From Elusimicrobiota bacterium (lineage in GTDB: Bacteria > Elusimicrobiota > Elusimicrobia > Elusimicrobiales > UBA9959): a stretch of DNA of 61,351 nt. Location: the NCBI GenBank assembly GCA_009773155.1, contig WOVA01000011.1, positions 1 to 61,351 on the forward strand, given 5' to 3'. This document shows positions 33,172 through 41,938 of this stretch, piece by piece (positions within the stretch are counted from its first letter, which is position 1; every line of letters begins with the position of its first letter). The position numbers and the translations under genes were made by a program. The notes beneath the pieces were generated by a model. It did not search any database, had not been told where the DNA came from, and was given only the letters and a program-made list of their open reading frames with translations.

Positions 33172-34299
33172 TTAGTCCACGACCGGACGGCGGCGGACGG
33201 CGGCCGCGGCCCTCCTCAGCAGCCGGGCGCAGCCCCTGTTGGTGTCCGACCCGGGAAAGAGCAGCCGGAGCGGGTAGACGGCGGCTATGCCCAGCCGGCG
33301 CAGGTCGCGGGCGGGGAGCGTCTCATATTCCCCGCAGAAGACGAAAACGGGCTTGCCGGCCGCCGCGGCCAGCCGGGCGGCCGCGGCCGGGGCCTTGCCG
33401 TAGAGGGTCTGCCGGTCGAAACGTCCCTCGCCGGTAGCCAGGGCGCCGCAGCCGGCCAGCGCGGCGGCGAAGCCGGTATTTTCCAGCACCCAGGCCGCCC
33501 CGTCTTCGAGAACGGCGCCGAAGAGAGCGGCCAGCCCGGCGCCCAGGCCGCCGGCCGCGGCACCGCGGGGAAGCCGGGCGACATCCCGGCCGCTCGCGCG
33601 CCGGGCGACGCGCGCGAAGCGGGCCATGGCCTTCTCCAGCAGTTTCACCTGGACCGGCGTGGCGCCCTTCTGCGGGCCGTAAACCCGGGCCGACCCCCTG
33701 GCCCCGCAGAGAGGATTGGTCACGTCGGCCAGGCCCCTCACCTTTATCTTCCGGAAAAGCGAGGTCTCCGGGCCGGCCTCTATGCGCGCCAGCCGGAGAA
33801 GCCCGGCCGCGCCGTCAGGCACGGGACGGCCCGCGGCGTCCAGCAGCCTCCAGCCGCAGGCGGCCGCGCAGCCGGCCCCCGCGTCGTTGGACGCGCTGCC
33901 TCCGAGCCCGACGAAGATCTCCAGGGCGCCGGCCCGCGCGGCCGCGAGCATCAGCTCCCCCACTCCGCGGGTGGAGGCCGCCATCGGGTCCTTGCGTCGG
34001 CCGCCCAGGCGGCGCAGCCCGGCGGCCTCCGACATCTCTATCACCGCGCGGCGGCCGGGCAGCATCAGGAACCGCGCGCTCACGGACCGCCCGAGAGGGC
34101 CGCTCACCCGGCGGGAATGAATGCGCCCTCCGGCGGAAGCCCGGAGAACCTCGACGAGGCCGTCGCCGCCGTCGGCTATCCCCGGGAAAGCCTCGGCCGA
34201 GCCGGGAGAGGTTTCGTCGAACCCGTTCTTGAGGGCCAGCGAGGCGGCCGCCCCGGAGAGCGTGCCCTTGAAGGCGTTGCAGGCGCAGAGTATTTTCAT
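33172..34299 (-). CDS. glycerate 2-kinase (GarK/GlxK family)
   Basis: Phosphorylates D-glycerate, normally to 2-phosphoglycerate in this family. The 375-residue protein begins MKILCACNAFKGTLS and has PGIADGGDGLVEVL, the glycine-rich VGLGGSASNDAGAGCAAACG, and GEGRFDRQTLYGKAP, all diagnostic. Length is typical (about 380). It is the first gene of the minus-strand block and diverges from the radical-SAM gene with only 32 nt between starts. Codons are very GC-rich at third positions. Confidence 0.93.
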   Translation of the reverse strand: MKILCACNAFKGTLSGAAASLALKNGFDETSPGSAEAFPGIADGGDGLVEVLRASAGGRIHSRRVSGPLGRSVSARFLMLPGRRAVIEMSEAAGLRRLGGRRKDPMAASTRGVGELMLAAARAGALEIFVGLGGSASNDAGAGCAAACGWRLLDAAGRPVPDGAAGLLRLARIEAGPETSLFRKIKVRGLADVTNPLCGARGSARVYGPQKGATPVQVKLLEKAMARFARVARRASGRDVARLPRGAAAGGLGAGLAALFGAVLEDGAAWVLENTGFAAALAGCGALATGEGRFDRQTLYGKAPAAAARLAAAAGKPVFVFCGEYETLPARDLRRLGIAAVYPLRLLFPGSDTNRGCARLLRRAAAAVRRRPVVD

Positions 34300-34331
34300 G
34301 AGAAAGTTGGATTAATGATAGAATAAATTCA

Positions 34332-34979
34332 ATGGAGCCCGCGATAGTCTACCGCTACGGCCAGGGCGCTTATATCAACCTGACCAACCGCTGCCCGACC
34401 GCCTGCGCTTTCTGCATAAAACGGCGCTGGGAGATGGATTACCGGGGCAGCAACCTGGACCTGGGCGGGGCGGAACCGTCGCCGGCGGAGATAGCCGCAA
34501 AGCTGTCGAGCGAATACGCGGCGGCTCCTTTCCGGGAAATGGTCTTCTGCGGCTACGGCGAACCGGCCATGCGCTTTACGGAGCTCAAAGAGGTCTGCCG
34601 GCTGCTGCGCGCAGGCTCCGTCGCCGGCGTTCCGCGGGACCTCCGGGTGCGCCTCAACACCAACGGTCTGGCCGATCTGCTTACCGGCAGAGACGCCGCG
34701 GCCGAGCTTGCCGGGCTGGTGGATTCGGTGCACGTCAGCCTTAACACGCCGGACCCCGCGGCCTGGCTGGAGATGATGCGGCCCGCGCCGCAGTACGCGG
34801 AAAAAGGATTCGAAAGCGTTCTGACTTTCATCCGCTCCGCCACCGCCGTCATGAAAGAAACGGTGGCCACGGCGGTGGAGAAACCGGGGCTGGACAGGGA
34901 ACGCTTCGCGGCCCTGGCCAGGGAACTGGGCGCGGAGCCCAGGTTCAGGCCCATGCTGGAGGAAGAGAATGGCGGTTGA
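34332..34979 (+). CDS. radical SAM protein, TatD-associated type
   Basis: A small 215-residue radical-SAM protein. The opening VYRYGQGAYINLTNRCPTAC and the cluster motif CPTACAFC match the family often found beside TatD nucleases (TIGR04038-like). FCGYGEPAMRF and LNTNGL are further radical-SAM core segments. The reaction is unknown in the family. No tatD gene is visible in this window, so the usual neighbour is missing. The stop overlaps the next gene by 11 nt. Confidence 0.82.
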   Translation: MEPAIVYRYGQGAYINLTNRCPTACAFCIKRRWEMDYRGSNLDLGGAEPSPAEIAAKLSSEYAAAPFREMVFCGYGEPAMRFTELKEVCRLLRAGSVAGVPRDLRVRLNTNGLADLLTGRDAAAELAGLVDSVHVSLNTPDPAAWLEMMRPAPQYAEKGFESVLTFIRSATAVMKETVATAVEKPGLDRERFAALARELGAEPRFRPMLEEENGG

Positions 34980-35430
34980 ACGTCGGATAGTGCTCATCTG
35001 GGTCGCCCTCGCGGCGCTGATAATAGTCAGCGTCCCCAGCGTGTTTTTTCAGAAGGCGGTCAGCAAATACTTCGGATTTCTCGGGGGCTGGGAGACGGGG
35101 CTGATCAGGCCTTCCAGGCCCTCGGCCATGCCCCCCATGCGGCATAGCGCCTCCAGGCCCCTCAACCCCCAGCCGGAGCTGCGCTTCGCTAAATTTTCCG
35201 TGACGGCCAAGGGCGCCTCCGAGGTGAGACTGGTAGGCGATTTCAATAAGTGGGACCCCGCCGCGCTCAGGCTGGTGAAAAGGAACGGCGCGTGGGAGAC
35301 GATGGTGACGCTGCCGCCCGGAGAGTACCGCTACGCCTATATAATCGACGGTGACCAGTCCGTCGACCCGGCCAATCCCGAGACCGCTGACCGCGACGGA
35401 ACGCGCGTCTCCGTCAGGAGGGTCAAGTGA
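34969..35430 (+). CDS. membrane-anchored CBM48 (glycogen-binding) domain protein
   Basis: A 153-residue protein with an N-terminal membrane helix (about residues 6-27: IVLIWVALAALIIVSVPSVF), a Pro/Arg-rich linker, and a C-terminal early-set domain of the AMPK/isoamylase N-type. The motif VRLVGDFNKWDP and the strand pattern GEYRYAYIIDGD are typical of glycogen-binding CBM48. There is no catalytic domain. It may tether an alpha-glucan or sense glycogen at the membrane. It overlaps both neighbours, so it is made together with the secreted protein downstream. Confidence 0.8.
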   Translation: MAVERRIVLIWVALAALIIVSVPSVFFQKAVSKYFGFLGGWETGLIRPSRPSAMPPMRHSASRPLNPQPELRFAKFSVTAKGASEVRLVGDFNKWDPAALRLVKRNGAWETMVTLPPGEYRYAYIIDGDQSVDPANPETADRDGTRVSVRRVK

Positions 35431-37136
35431 CCAGGATGGCTTCCAGGGCCGCGCTCCTTCTTTTACTGCTGCTCCCCGCGCGCGCCGCCGCGGGCACCAC
35501 CCTTCTCTGGCTGCCGCCCGCCGACCATAGCATCGGCCAGGCGCTGGAGGCGCTGGAGAAGGATCCCCGGCTGAAGCTGACGCTGGCGCTGGAATCACAG
35601 CCGGCCGAACCGGAACTGTCCCGTCTTAAAGCGCTGCTGGCGGAAGGCCGGGTCGAGCTGGCTCTGCGCGTTCCCGAAGCCCCTCCGCTATTTTTGCTCT
35701 ATTATCCGAACGACCCCGCCTCGGCCTGGGCGGGCAAGCGGGGAGAGTTCCGGAATAATCCCTACTTCTTCGCCCTGCGCCTGCTCGACGCCAGGGAGAG
35801 GCTGCCCCTCTACGGCGAACATCCGCCCCGGGGCCTCGCCTCGTCGCCCGGCGGCATGGCCGAAGGAGCGCAGCCGGCGCTGCGTTCCGTGGGGCTGTCC
35901 TGGGCGGCGTCGGGCGCTCCCGCGTCGACCGATACTCCCCGTATCGTCTCCAGGGACGGCGTGGCCGCGGTGTCCTTCGACCTTCTTTATTCCACGGTAG
36001 CCGGGGCACCCGGCTACCGGGCGACGGCCGCCTGCGCCGTCTCTCCCTGCTTCTTCGTTCTCGACGGCGTTCTGGACGCCGACGCCGGCAGGGACCACGC
36101 CGCGGCGCTGGACTACTGGCTCGCCGTGGCGGCCCCCGGCATGACCGTATCCGAACTGCTGGCCTCCACCGTACCGGCATCGGCGGGGGACACCATGCGG
36201 CATGGTGTCCCGGTTCCGCTCTCCCTGCCCCCGTGGAGCGAAGATTACACGCTCTGGGCCGGCTCCCCGCGCCAGTCCGGCGCCGTCTCGGCCCTCGCCG
36301 GGCTGCGCGACACGATGTCCCTTCATATGAACGAGAGGCCCGGCGACAGGGCCCTCAGGTCCGTCATGCAGGCTTATTTCGCGACAGGCGCGGGGCGGGA
36401 ACTCTCCGGCCTGGATTCTCCCGACGAAGAGGCGCGCCGCGAGGCGGAAATTTCCTTCCAGACCCGCGCCGCCGACGTCTACCGCCTCATGAACACGAGC
36501 CTGCCCCGCTGGATCTTCGCGCCGCTGGAAAAACTTTCGACGGAGCAGGAGATCCCCAAGGCCTTCACTTCGCGCCTCGACGGCAGGCGGCTGGAACTGG
36601 AGAACGGCCACGCGCGGCCGTCCCTGCCGGAGCCGGCCCCCTCGCTGCCGGGCGGGCTGGACCCCCTGAAAGCGCTCAAGCTGCGCTCCCTTCACATCTC
36701 CTGGAACGACGAGGAAGTGACCTTCGCTTTCGCGGCGGGCGCCGGCCCGGAGCTGGGCCTGGCCGGGGGAGTGCGCCTGGAACTCTATATCGACGTCAAC
36801 AAGCGGCAGCGCGCGGGCAGGACTTCCCTGCTCGGCGCCGTGTCGCCGCGGCTCTACCCCGAGGACGCCTGGGAATACGCGCTCTCCGTGCGCGGCGGCG
36901 AAGCGGAACTGTTCACGCTGGGCAGCCTGCGGCCGGCGGCCAGCCTCAAGGCCGCGCCAGGCGCCGCCGGGGCGTTGTCCGTAAAAGTCCCCCGCCGCCT
37001 GCTGGCCGGCGCCCCGGAGCGCTGGGGCTACGCGGCTTTCCTTTTCTTCGGCGACGACGCCGCGGCCGCGCCGGTCGACGCTCTCTGCGCCGAGAACAGC
37101 GGCGGCTATGTCCACGCCGCCAGGCACGGCAAATAA
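35427..37136 (+). CDS. exported protein with glucodextranase-C-like terminal domain
   Basis: A 569-residue protein with a signal peptide (ALLLLLLLPARAAAG). I do not recognise residues 25-400 with confidence. The C-terminal third has strands such as LRSLHISWNDEEVTFAF and LELYIDVNKRQRAGRTSLL ending in a DAWEYALSV-type motif, resembling the C-terminal domain of glucodextranases and amylopullulanases. The start is GTG 35427, which overlaps the previous stop (GTGA) and has GGAGG upstream; ATG 35436 is the alternative. One palindrome is in-frame at residue 254. The neighbouring CBM48 protein suggests a role with alpha-glucans; this is inference. Confidence 0.65.
   Translation: MTRMASRAALLLLLLLPARAAAGTTLLWLPPADHSIGQALEALEKDPRLKLTLALESQPAEPELSRLKALLAEGRVELALRVPEAPPLFLLYYPNDPASAWAGKRGEFRNNPYFFALRLLDARERLPLYGEHPPRGLASSPGGMAEGAQPALRSVGLSWAASGAPASTDTPRIVSRDGVAAVSFDLLYSTVAGAPGYRATAACAVSPCFFVLDGVLDADAGRDHAAALDYWLAVAAPGMTVSELLASTVPASAGDTMRHGVPVPLSLPPWSEDYTLWAGSPRQSGAVSALAGLRDTMSLHMNERPGDRALRSVMQAYFATGAGRELSGLDSPDEEARREAEISFQTRAADVYRLMNTSLPRWIFAPLEKLSTEQEIPKAFTSRLDGRRLELENGHARPSLPEPAPSLPGGLDPLKALKLRSLHISWNDEEVTFAFAAGAGPELGLAGGVRLELYIDVNKRQRAGRTSLLGAVSPRLYPEDAWEYALSVRGGEAELFTLGSLRPAASLKAAPGAAGALSVKVPRRLLAGAPERWGYAAFLFFGDDAAAAPVDALCAENSGGYVHAARHGK
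36186..36212. repeat. 27-bp palindrome in the exported protein gene
   Basis: Arms intact except that the last C is G. Read as GDTMRHGVP from residue 254, with the extended flanks GCATCGGCG and GTTCCGCT. It is translated as PASAGDTMRHGVPVPLSLP, the same extended peptide as in pfaC. Confidence 0.94.
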
Positions 37137-37146
37137 GGGGGCGGGT

Positions 37147-37905
37147 ATGGCCGGACTCGGCAGGATAATAGATTTCGCTAACGACAAACTCCGGTCGGGC
37201 TCCTTCAGGGACGCCTCCCTAAACGGCCTTCAGACAGAGGGCAGGCCCGAGGTGCGCAGGATCGCGCTGGGGGTCTCGGCCTCGCTGGAATTTCTCAGGC
37301 GCGCCGCCGCGGCCCGGGCCGACCTGGCGATAGTACATCACGGCCTTTTCTGGAAAGGCCACCTGGAAGCGGTCAAGGGCCCGTTCAAAAAAAAGCTGGC
37401 CCTGCTGCTGGACAGCGGCATGAGCCTGGCCGCCTGGCATCTGCCGCTGGACGCCCATCCCGTTATCGGCAACAACGCAGCCCTGCTACGGATCCTCGGC
37501 GCGAAAGGGACCCGCCCCTTCGGTGAATACGACGGCCAGACCATCGGCCTGTCCGGCGCGCTGCCCCGGCCCCTGTCGCCGGAGAAGGCCGCGTCGCTCC
37601 TGGCCGCAGCGCTCGGCGCCAAGCCTCTCCTCTTCCCTTACGGCCCCAGGAAGATACGCCGCGTCGGCGCCGTTTCCGGAGGGGCCGCCCGCCTGTTCGG
37701 CCAGGCCGCCGCGGCCGGGCTGGACCTCTTCGTCACCGGCGAGGCCGGCGAGCCCAGCCAGGAGGGCGCGCGCGAGCTCGGCGTCAATTTCATATCCGCC
37801 GGGCATTACAATACCGAAAAAGAGGGAGTGAAGGCTCTCGGCCGCCTGCTGGAACGCAGGTTCCGCGTCGGGACCTTCTTCGTCGACGTCCCCAATCCCG
37901 TCTAA
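37147..37905 (+). CDS. Nif3-like dinuclear metal-centre hexameric protein
   Basis: A 252-residue YbgI/NIF3-family protein, often annotated as a GTP cyclohydrolase I type 2 homologue, but with no established function. Metal-ligand segments are visible: AIVHHGLFWKG (His pair near residue 62), DAHP, and the C-terminal HYNTEKEGVKALG. I used ATG 37147, which follows a G-rich ribosome-binding stretch; the frame opens at 37108 inside the previous gene. It lies 10 nt after the exported protein and 9 nt before the lipoprotein gene. Confidence 0.9.
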   Translation: MAGLGRIIDFANDKLRSGSFRDASLNGLQTEGRPEVRRIALGVSASLEFLRRAAAARADLAIVHHGLFWKGHLEAVKGPFKKKLALLLDSGMSLAAWHLPLDAHPVIGNNAALLRILGAKGTRPFGEYDGQTIGLSGALPRPLSPEKAASLLAAALGAKPLLFPYGPRKIRRVGAVSGGAARLFGQAAAAGLDLFVTGEAGEPSQEGARELGVNFISAGHYNTEKEGVKALGRLLERRFRVGTFFVDVPNPV

Positions 37906-37914
37906 GGAGACAGC

Positions 37915-39081
37915 ATGATGAGACCCCCGAACGCACTTCGCGCCGCCGCGGCCGCGGCGGCGGTCTTCGTCTGCGCCTGCTCGGCCCGCCCCCGGACCGC
38001 CGCGCCGGCGCCGGCTGATCCTCTGGCGGCGGTGGTCTCGGCCATACTCTCCAAAGCCGGCGACATCCCGGACGGCACGCTGGCCGTCCATGACATAACC
38101 GGCGTCTCCGGCGAGACGACGCCCGAAGGCAGGCTTGTCGCCGAACGCCTGACCTCGAGGCTGGCCTCCTCGGGAAAGGTGAGGGTGATAGAGCGGCGGC
38201 GGCTGGAAGCGGCGCTGAAAGAGCTGAGCCTGTCGGCCTCCGGCGCAGTGGACGAGGCGGGACTGGCCAAGGCGGGGTTCCTGTCGGGCGCGGGCGCCGT
38301 GGTCACCGGGACGCTGGCCCGGCTCGACGGCGGCTACGAACTCAACGCCAGGGCGATAAACGTGGCCACCGGCGACGTCATCGCGGCCGCGACGGCGCTG
38401 CTGCATATTGACCTGGCGTCCGGCGGCGGCACCGTGCGCCGCCTGCCGGCCCCGAGACCCTCCCCTCCCGCCGTCCCGGCGGGACCGACGGAGCCCCCTC
38501 CCGGCTGGAAGGTCTGGCCCGGACCGGGGCGCTTCGATTTCGACGGACGCGAGTTGCGTTACTGCCTGGCCGCGCGCCAGCACGATGGCTTTTCAGAATC
38601 CAGGGACGGCTATATCCCCGGCCTGACGCTGGAAAGGGAAATCACCGGCGACAACTGGACCGTCGACGTCTCGGCGCGTTACGAGATGTCCGGCGCCTCG
38701 GGTCAGTGGCTCTCGGCGACCCTCTGGTTCGGGGAAAAGGACGTGCGCCCGGCCCTTTACTCGGCGGACCTGGCCCTTAACGTAAGGATGAACCAGAACG
38801 GCGACAGCATGGACTTCACCTACTGGTATTACCCGGGCGGCGAACTGGTGGTCACCCCCCCGTCCAAAAGCAGGAAATTCCGCTTCGAAAGGAAAGGGTC
38901 CTTCTTCTCCGTCTACGGGCAAGACGCCGGCGGGGAGTATTCCAAGACTATTTCCCTGTTCTCCCCGGCTGCGGCCAAAGCCCCCGCGCAGAAGCTGGTC
39001 ATAGCCGGGCAGGCCTTCGGCTCCATCACCTCCTGCGCGGATTACGAATACATAAAGCTCGACGGCAAGCCGCTGTTCTGA
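37915..39081 (+). CDS. lipoprotein with FlgO/CsgG-like N-terminal domain
   Basis: A 388-residue lipoprotein: the signal peptide ends in the lipobox VCACS, so the first Cys residues are likely lipidated. Residues 40-170 resemble the FlgO/CsgG-type fold (TLAVHDITGVSGETTPEGRLVAERLTSRL, RVIERRRLEAAL, GAVVTGTLARLDGGYELNARAINVATGDVIAAA). The last 200 residues, beginning WKVWPGPGRFDFDGRELRY, look like a beta-sandwich of the DUF1080/concanavalin kind and may bind carbohydrate. AAGGAG precedes ATG 37915. The combination is unusual and the role unknown. Confidence 0.72.
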   Translation: MMRPPNALRAAAAAAAVFVCACSARPRTAAPAPADPLAAVVSAILSKAGDIPDGTLAVHDITGVSGETTPEGRLVAERLTSRLASSGKVRVIERRRLEAALKELSLSASGAVDEAGLAKAGFLSGAGAVVTGTLARLDGGYELNARAINVATGDVIAAATALLHIDLASGGGTVRRLPAPRPSPPAVPAGPTEPPPGWKVWPGPGRFDFDGRELRYCLAARQHDGFSESRDGYIPGLTLEREITGDNWTVDVSARYEMSGASGQWLSATLWFGEKDVRPALYSADLALNVRMNQNGDSMDFTYWYYPGGELVVTPPSKSRKFRFERKGSFFSVYGQDAGGEYSKTISLFSPAAAKAPAQKLVIAGQAFGSITSCADYEYIKLDGKPLF

Positions 39082-39092
39082 CCGGGCTACGC

Positions 39093-39127
39093 AAAAAAGC
39101 CGCCGGCCTTCAATGCCGGCGGCTTCT
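39093..39127. terminator. bidirectional terminator between the lipoprotein gene and treY
   Basis: Stem AAGCCGCCGGC / GCCGGCGGCTT with a 7-nt loop, A-run on the left and T-rich sequence on the right, between convergent stops. Confidence 0.88.
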
Positions 39128-39144
39128 CTGTTTTCAGACGGGTA

Positions 39145-41937
39145 TCAGCCTCGCGTCAGCAGGGCGCAGGGGAAGGAAGAGAACAGATCTTTGAGCGCGA
39201 CGGCCTCCCCGGCCTCGAAAGTCCGGCCGGAGAAGGAGTCGGTGAAAGTCCCGCGCAGTTCCGGCGGCAATATGAGCCGCGTATCCTGCCACAGCTCGCC
39301 CAGCGGCGGCTGGCCGGCGGGGACGAAGCCGGATAGCAGGCGCGGCACGGCGGCTATGACGGCGCTCCCGCCGCGCACGCGGGCGAAGGCGAAGACGCTC
39401 TCCGCGCGCGGACCTTCGGCCGCCAGTGGCAGGTAAGAACCGCCCTCAAAAACACCCTTCATCGCAGCCCGCGCCGCCAGCGCCCGCCAGGTCAGGAACA
39501 GCTTTATCCTGCCCGACGGTAGGTCAGCGAGCAGGCCGGCCATGAGGCTTGCCGGGTCGGCGGCAAAATCCCTTTTCAGTTCCGCCAGAAGGCGGGAGCG
39601 CAGCGCGAAATCCACGGGGCGGCGGTTGTCCGGGTCCACCAGGCTGAAGTCCCAGAGCTCGCACCCCTGGTAGATGTCCGGCAGCCCCGGCGCGGCCAGT
39701 TTCAGCAGCGCCTGGGAAAGGGAATTAAAAGCGCCGTAGAAGGCGACCAGGCGCTGCGAAGGGAGGAAGTCCCCCAGGAACTTGTTCTCCGGCCCGGGCT
39801 GCAGGGCGCGGTCTATGAAGCCGCGCAGCGCGGCCTCGTATTCCTCGTCGGGCTTTATCCAGTTGGTGTCCACCTGCGCTTCGCGGGCGGCTTTAACCGA
39901 ATATTCCCTGATCCTCTCCGCGAAGTCCGGCATCGGCTCCCCCTCCGACGGCCAGGCCCCCAGCAGCGTCTGGTAAAGCAGGTACTCGTCATTGAGCGAA
40001 GGCATCTCCCGCCCGGCGGCATCCTTGCGGCGCCCGGCCTGCAGCAGCTTCGCCCAGCGCCGCAGGACGGCGTACCATTCAGCCGGCGTCTCCGAGAGCA
40101 CGTTGATCCTGGCGCGGACGTCCTCGCTGCGCTTGGTGTCGTGAGTGGAGGTGCAGTTCATGGTCAGCGGCGCGCGCGCGGCGCGGCCCGCGAAGAAAGC
40201 GTGGACCTCTTCGGGAGAAAAACCGAAGCGGTCCGGCGAACCGCCCACTTCGTTGAGCGAGGCGAGGCGGTTGTAGATGTAGAGGATGGTATCCTCGAAG
40301 CCTTTGGCCATCAGCGGCGCCGTGTACTGCTGGAAGGCCATCACGCACGGCAGGATATTGCCCGCGCTCTCGCCCTCGAGCGACTTATGGCCGCCCATCA
40401 GCAGAAAGGCTTCTATGAAGTTGAGCTCGTAGCCGAAATCCCGCAGCCGGCGCCGGGCGCCTTCGACGGCGGTCTTTATAACCGCCCGCTCGGCCTCCGT
40501 CGGGCCCCCGGGACCGTTCACATAGGTGCGGTAGACCGGGAAATTGGCCATCACCTCCACCAGCGCGCGGCGCAGGCCGTAGAGCGTGATGTCGCGGCCG
40601 TAGCGGTCGTCGGCGGCCGACTTCTTCATCATGTGGGCCAGGTTATCGATATTGCCGGCCAGGTGCCGGCTGATCATCATCCGCTTCTTGGCCACCACCA
40701 TCTCGTCGTAGCGCGACTCCAGGCCGGTGAACCGGTAATACAGCCGGCTGAACTCCTTGTCGCTCTCCCGCCGGCAGAACAGCCCGTTGGCGTAATTGGT
40801 GAAATCGTAGCCGGTAGTGCCCTCTATCGGCCAGGCCGGCGCCAGCTCCTCGCCGGGGGCCAGTATCTTCTCCACCACGATGTACGTCTCCGCTCCCGCG
40901 GCTTCGCGCAGCCGGACCAGGTAGCCCTGCGGGTCCAGCAGGCCGTCCACGTGGTCCACGCGCAGGGCCGTGACCGCGCCGCTCCCGGTCAGGCCCAGGG
41001 TCGCGGCGTGCACCCGGGTGAAAACTTCCGGGTCTTCCACGCGCACCGAGATCAGCTCGTTTATGGTGAAGAAGCGGCGGTAGTTTATCTCTTCCGCCGC
41101 CACCTTCCAGTAGGACGGCCGGAAGAACTGGGACGAGACCAGGGCGTCCAGCGCGTCGAAGGAAGCGGAATCGCCCTTGCGGCCGTTGAAGCGCTCGACC
41201 GCCGCGTCCGCGTGGGCGCGCACTGCCTCCGAAGAGGAGTAGAGCTCGCGCAGCATCCGCCGCGCGTGCGCGCACTGCCCGCCCGCGGCGGGGTCCTCCG
41301 ACTTCAGTCCGCGGAAAAGGCCGGCGGTGCCGATATAGCGGGCCAGTTCGGGGCTGTCGGGCCCCAGAGCCGCCTCGAGCGGAGCGATATCGCCGCCGAA
41401 GACTTCGGCGTAGCTCTCCACGCGCAGCGGCAGCCGCAGGGCGTAGTAGGACAGCGCCAGCCCCCGCTCGTCATAGACCAGCCGCAGCTCCCCGTTCTCC
41501 AGCGCCTCGCCGTAGAACGAGCCGAGGAAGGGGGTCAGGATACGGCCGCGCAGGTTCTCGTAGATATGCTCCCAGTCTATGTCGAAGAAGCTCTTGTACC
41601 GCGAATAGGGCCCCTTCTCCATCACGTCCATCAGCATCTCGTTCTGGCTGTCGTAGGACATGTGGTTGGGGACTATGTCCTGCATTATCGAGAGTCCCGA
41701 ACGCTTGAGTTCTTCCGAGAGAGAAGCGAGCCCCTCCCCGCCCCCGAGCTCCGGGTTTATGACGGCCGGATCCGTAACGTCGTAGCCGTGCAGGCTGCCG
41801 GCGCGGGCCTTGAAGACGGGCGAGGCGTAAAGATGGCTGACGCCGAGCTCCTTCAGATAAGGGACCAGTTCCGCCGCGCGGGCGAAAGGGAAGCCCTTGT
41901 GCAGCTGCAGGCGGTAAGCGGCGAGAGGGGCGTTCAT
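39145..41937 (-). CDS. treY: maltooligosyl trehalose synthase
   Basis: Converts the reducing-end glucose of malto-oligosaccharides to a trehalose unit (GH13). The 930-residue protein begins MNAPLAAYRLQLHKGFPF and has LYASPVFKARAGSLHGYDV, the catalytic-region motifs LRVDHVDGLLDPQGY and YIVVEKILAPGE, and STHDTKRSEDVRARI, all diagnostic of TreY. It is the last gene of the operon and starts one nucleotide after the GH57 stop. It works with TreZ to release trehalose from glycogen-derived oligomers. Confidence 0.96.
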   Translation of the reverse strand: MNAPLAAYRLQLHKGFPFARAAELVPYLKELGVSHLYASPVFKARAGSLHGYDVTDPAVINPELGGGEGLASLSEELKRSGLSIMQDIVPNHMSYDSQNEMLMDVMEKGPYSRYKSFFDIDWEHIYENLRGRILTPFLGSFYGEALENGELRLVYDERGLALSYYALRLPLRVESYAEVFGGDIAPLEAALGPDSPELARYIGTAGLFRGLKSEDPAAGGQCAHARRMLRELYSSSEAVRAHADAAVERFNGRKGDSASFDALDALVSSQFFRPSYWKVAAEEINYRRFFTINELISVRVEDPEVFTRVHAATLGLTGSGAVTALRVDHVDGLLDPQGYLVRLREAAGAETYIVVEKILAPGEELAPAWPIEGTTGYDFTNYANGLFCRRESDKEFSRLYYRFTGLESRYDEMVVAKKRMMISRHLAGNIDNLAHMMKKSAADDRYGRDITLYGLRRALVEVMANFPVYRTYVNGPGGPTEAERAVIKTAVEGARRRLRDFGYELNFIEAFLLMGGHKSLEGESAGNILPCVMAFQQYTAPLMAKGFEDTILYIYNRLASLNEVGGSPDRFGFSPEEVHAFFAGRAARAPLTMNCTSTHDTKRSEDVRARINVLSETPAEWYAVLRRWAKLLQAGRRKDAAGREMPSLNDEYLLYQTLLGAWPSEGEPMPDFAERIREYSVKAAREAQVDTNWIKPDEEYEAALRGFIDRALQPGPENKFLGDFLPSQRLVAFYGAFNSLSQALLKLAAPGLPDIYQGCELWDFSLVDPDNRRPVDFALRSRLLAELKRDFAADPASLMAGLLADLPSGRIKLFLTWRALAARAAMKGVFEGGSYLPLAAEGPRAESVFAFARVRGGSAVIAAVPRLLSGFVPAGQPPLGELWQDTRLILPPELRGTFTDSFSGRTFEAGEAVALKDLFSSFPCALLTRG

Positions 41938-41938
41938 A

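Noticed and set aside
35127-35154. Possible decayed palindrome in the CBM48 gene (ATGCGGCATAGCGCC)
   Set aside because: Only the central ATGCGGCAT matches. Both arms are missing, so it cannot be separated from chance.
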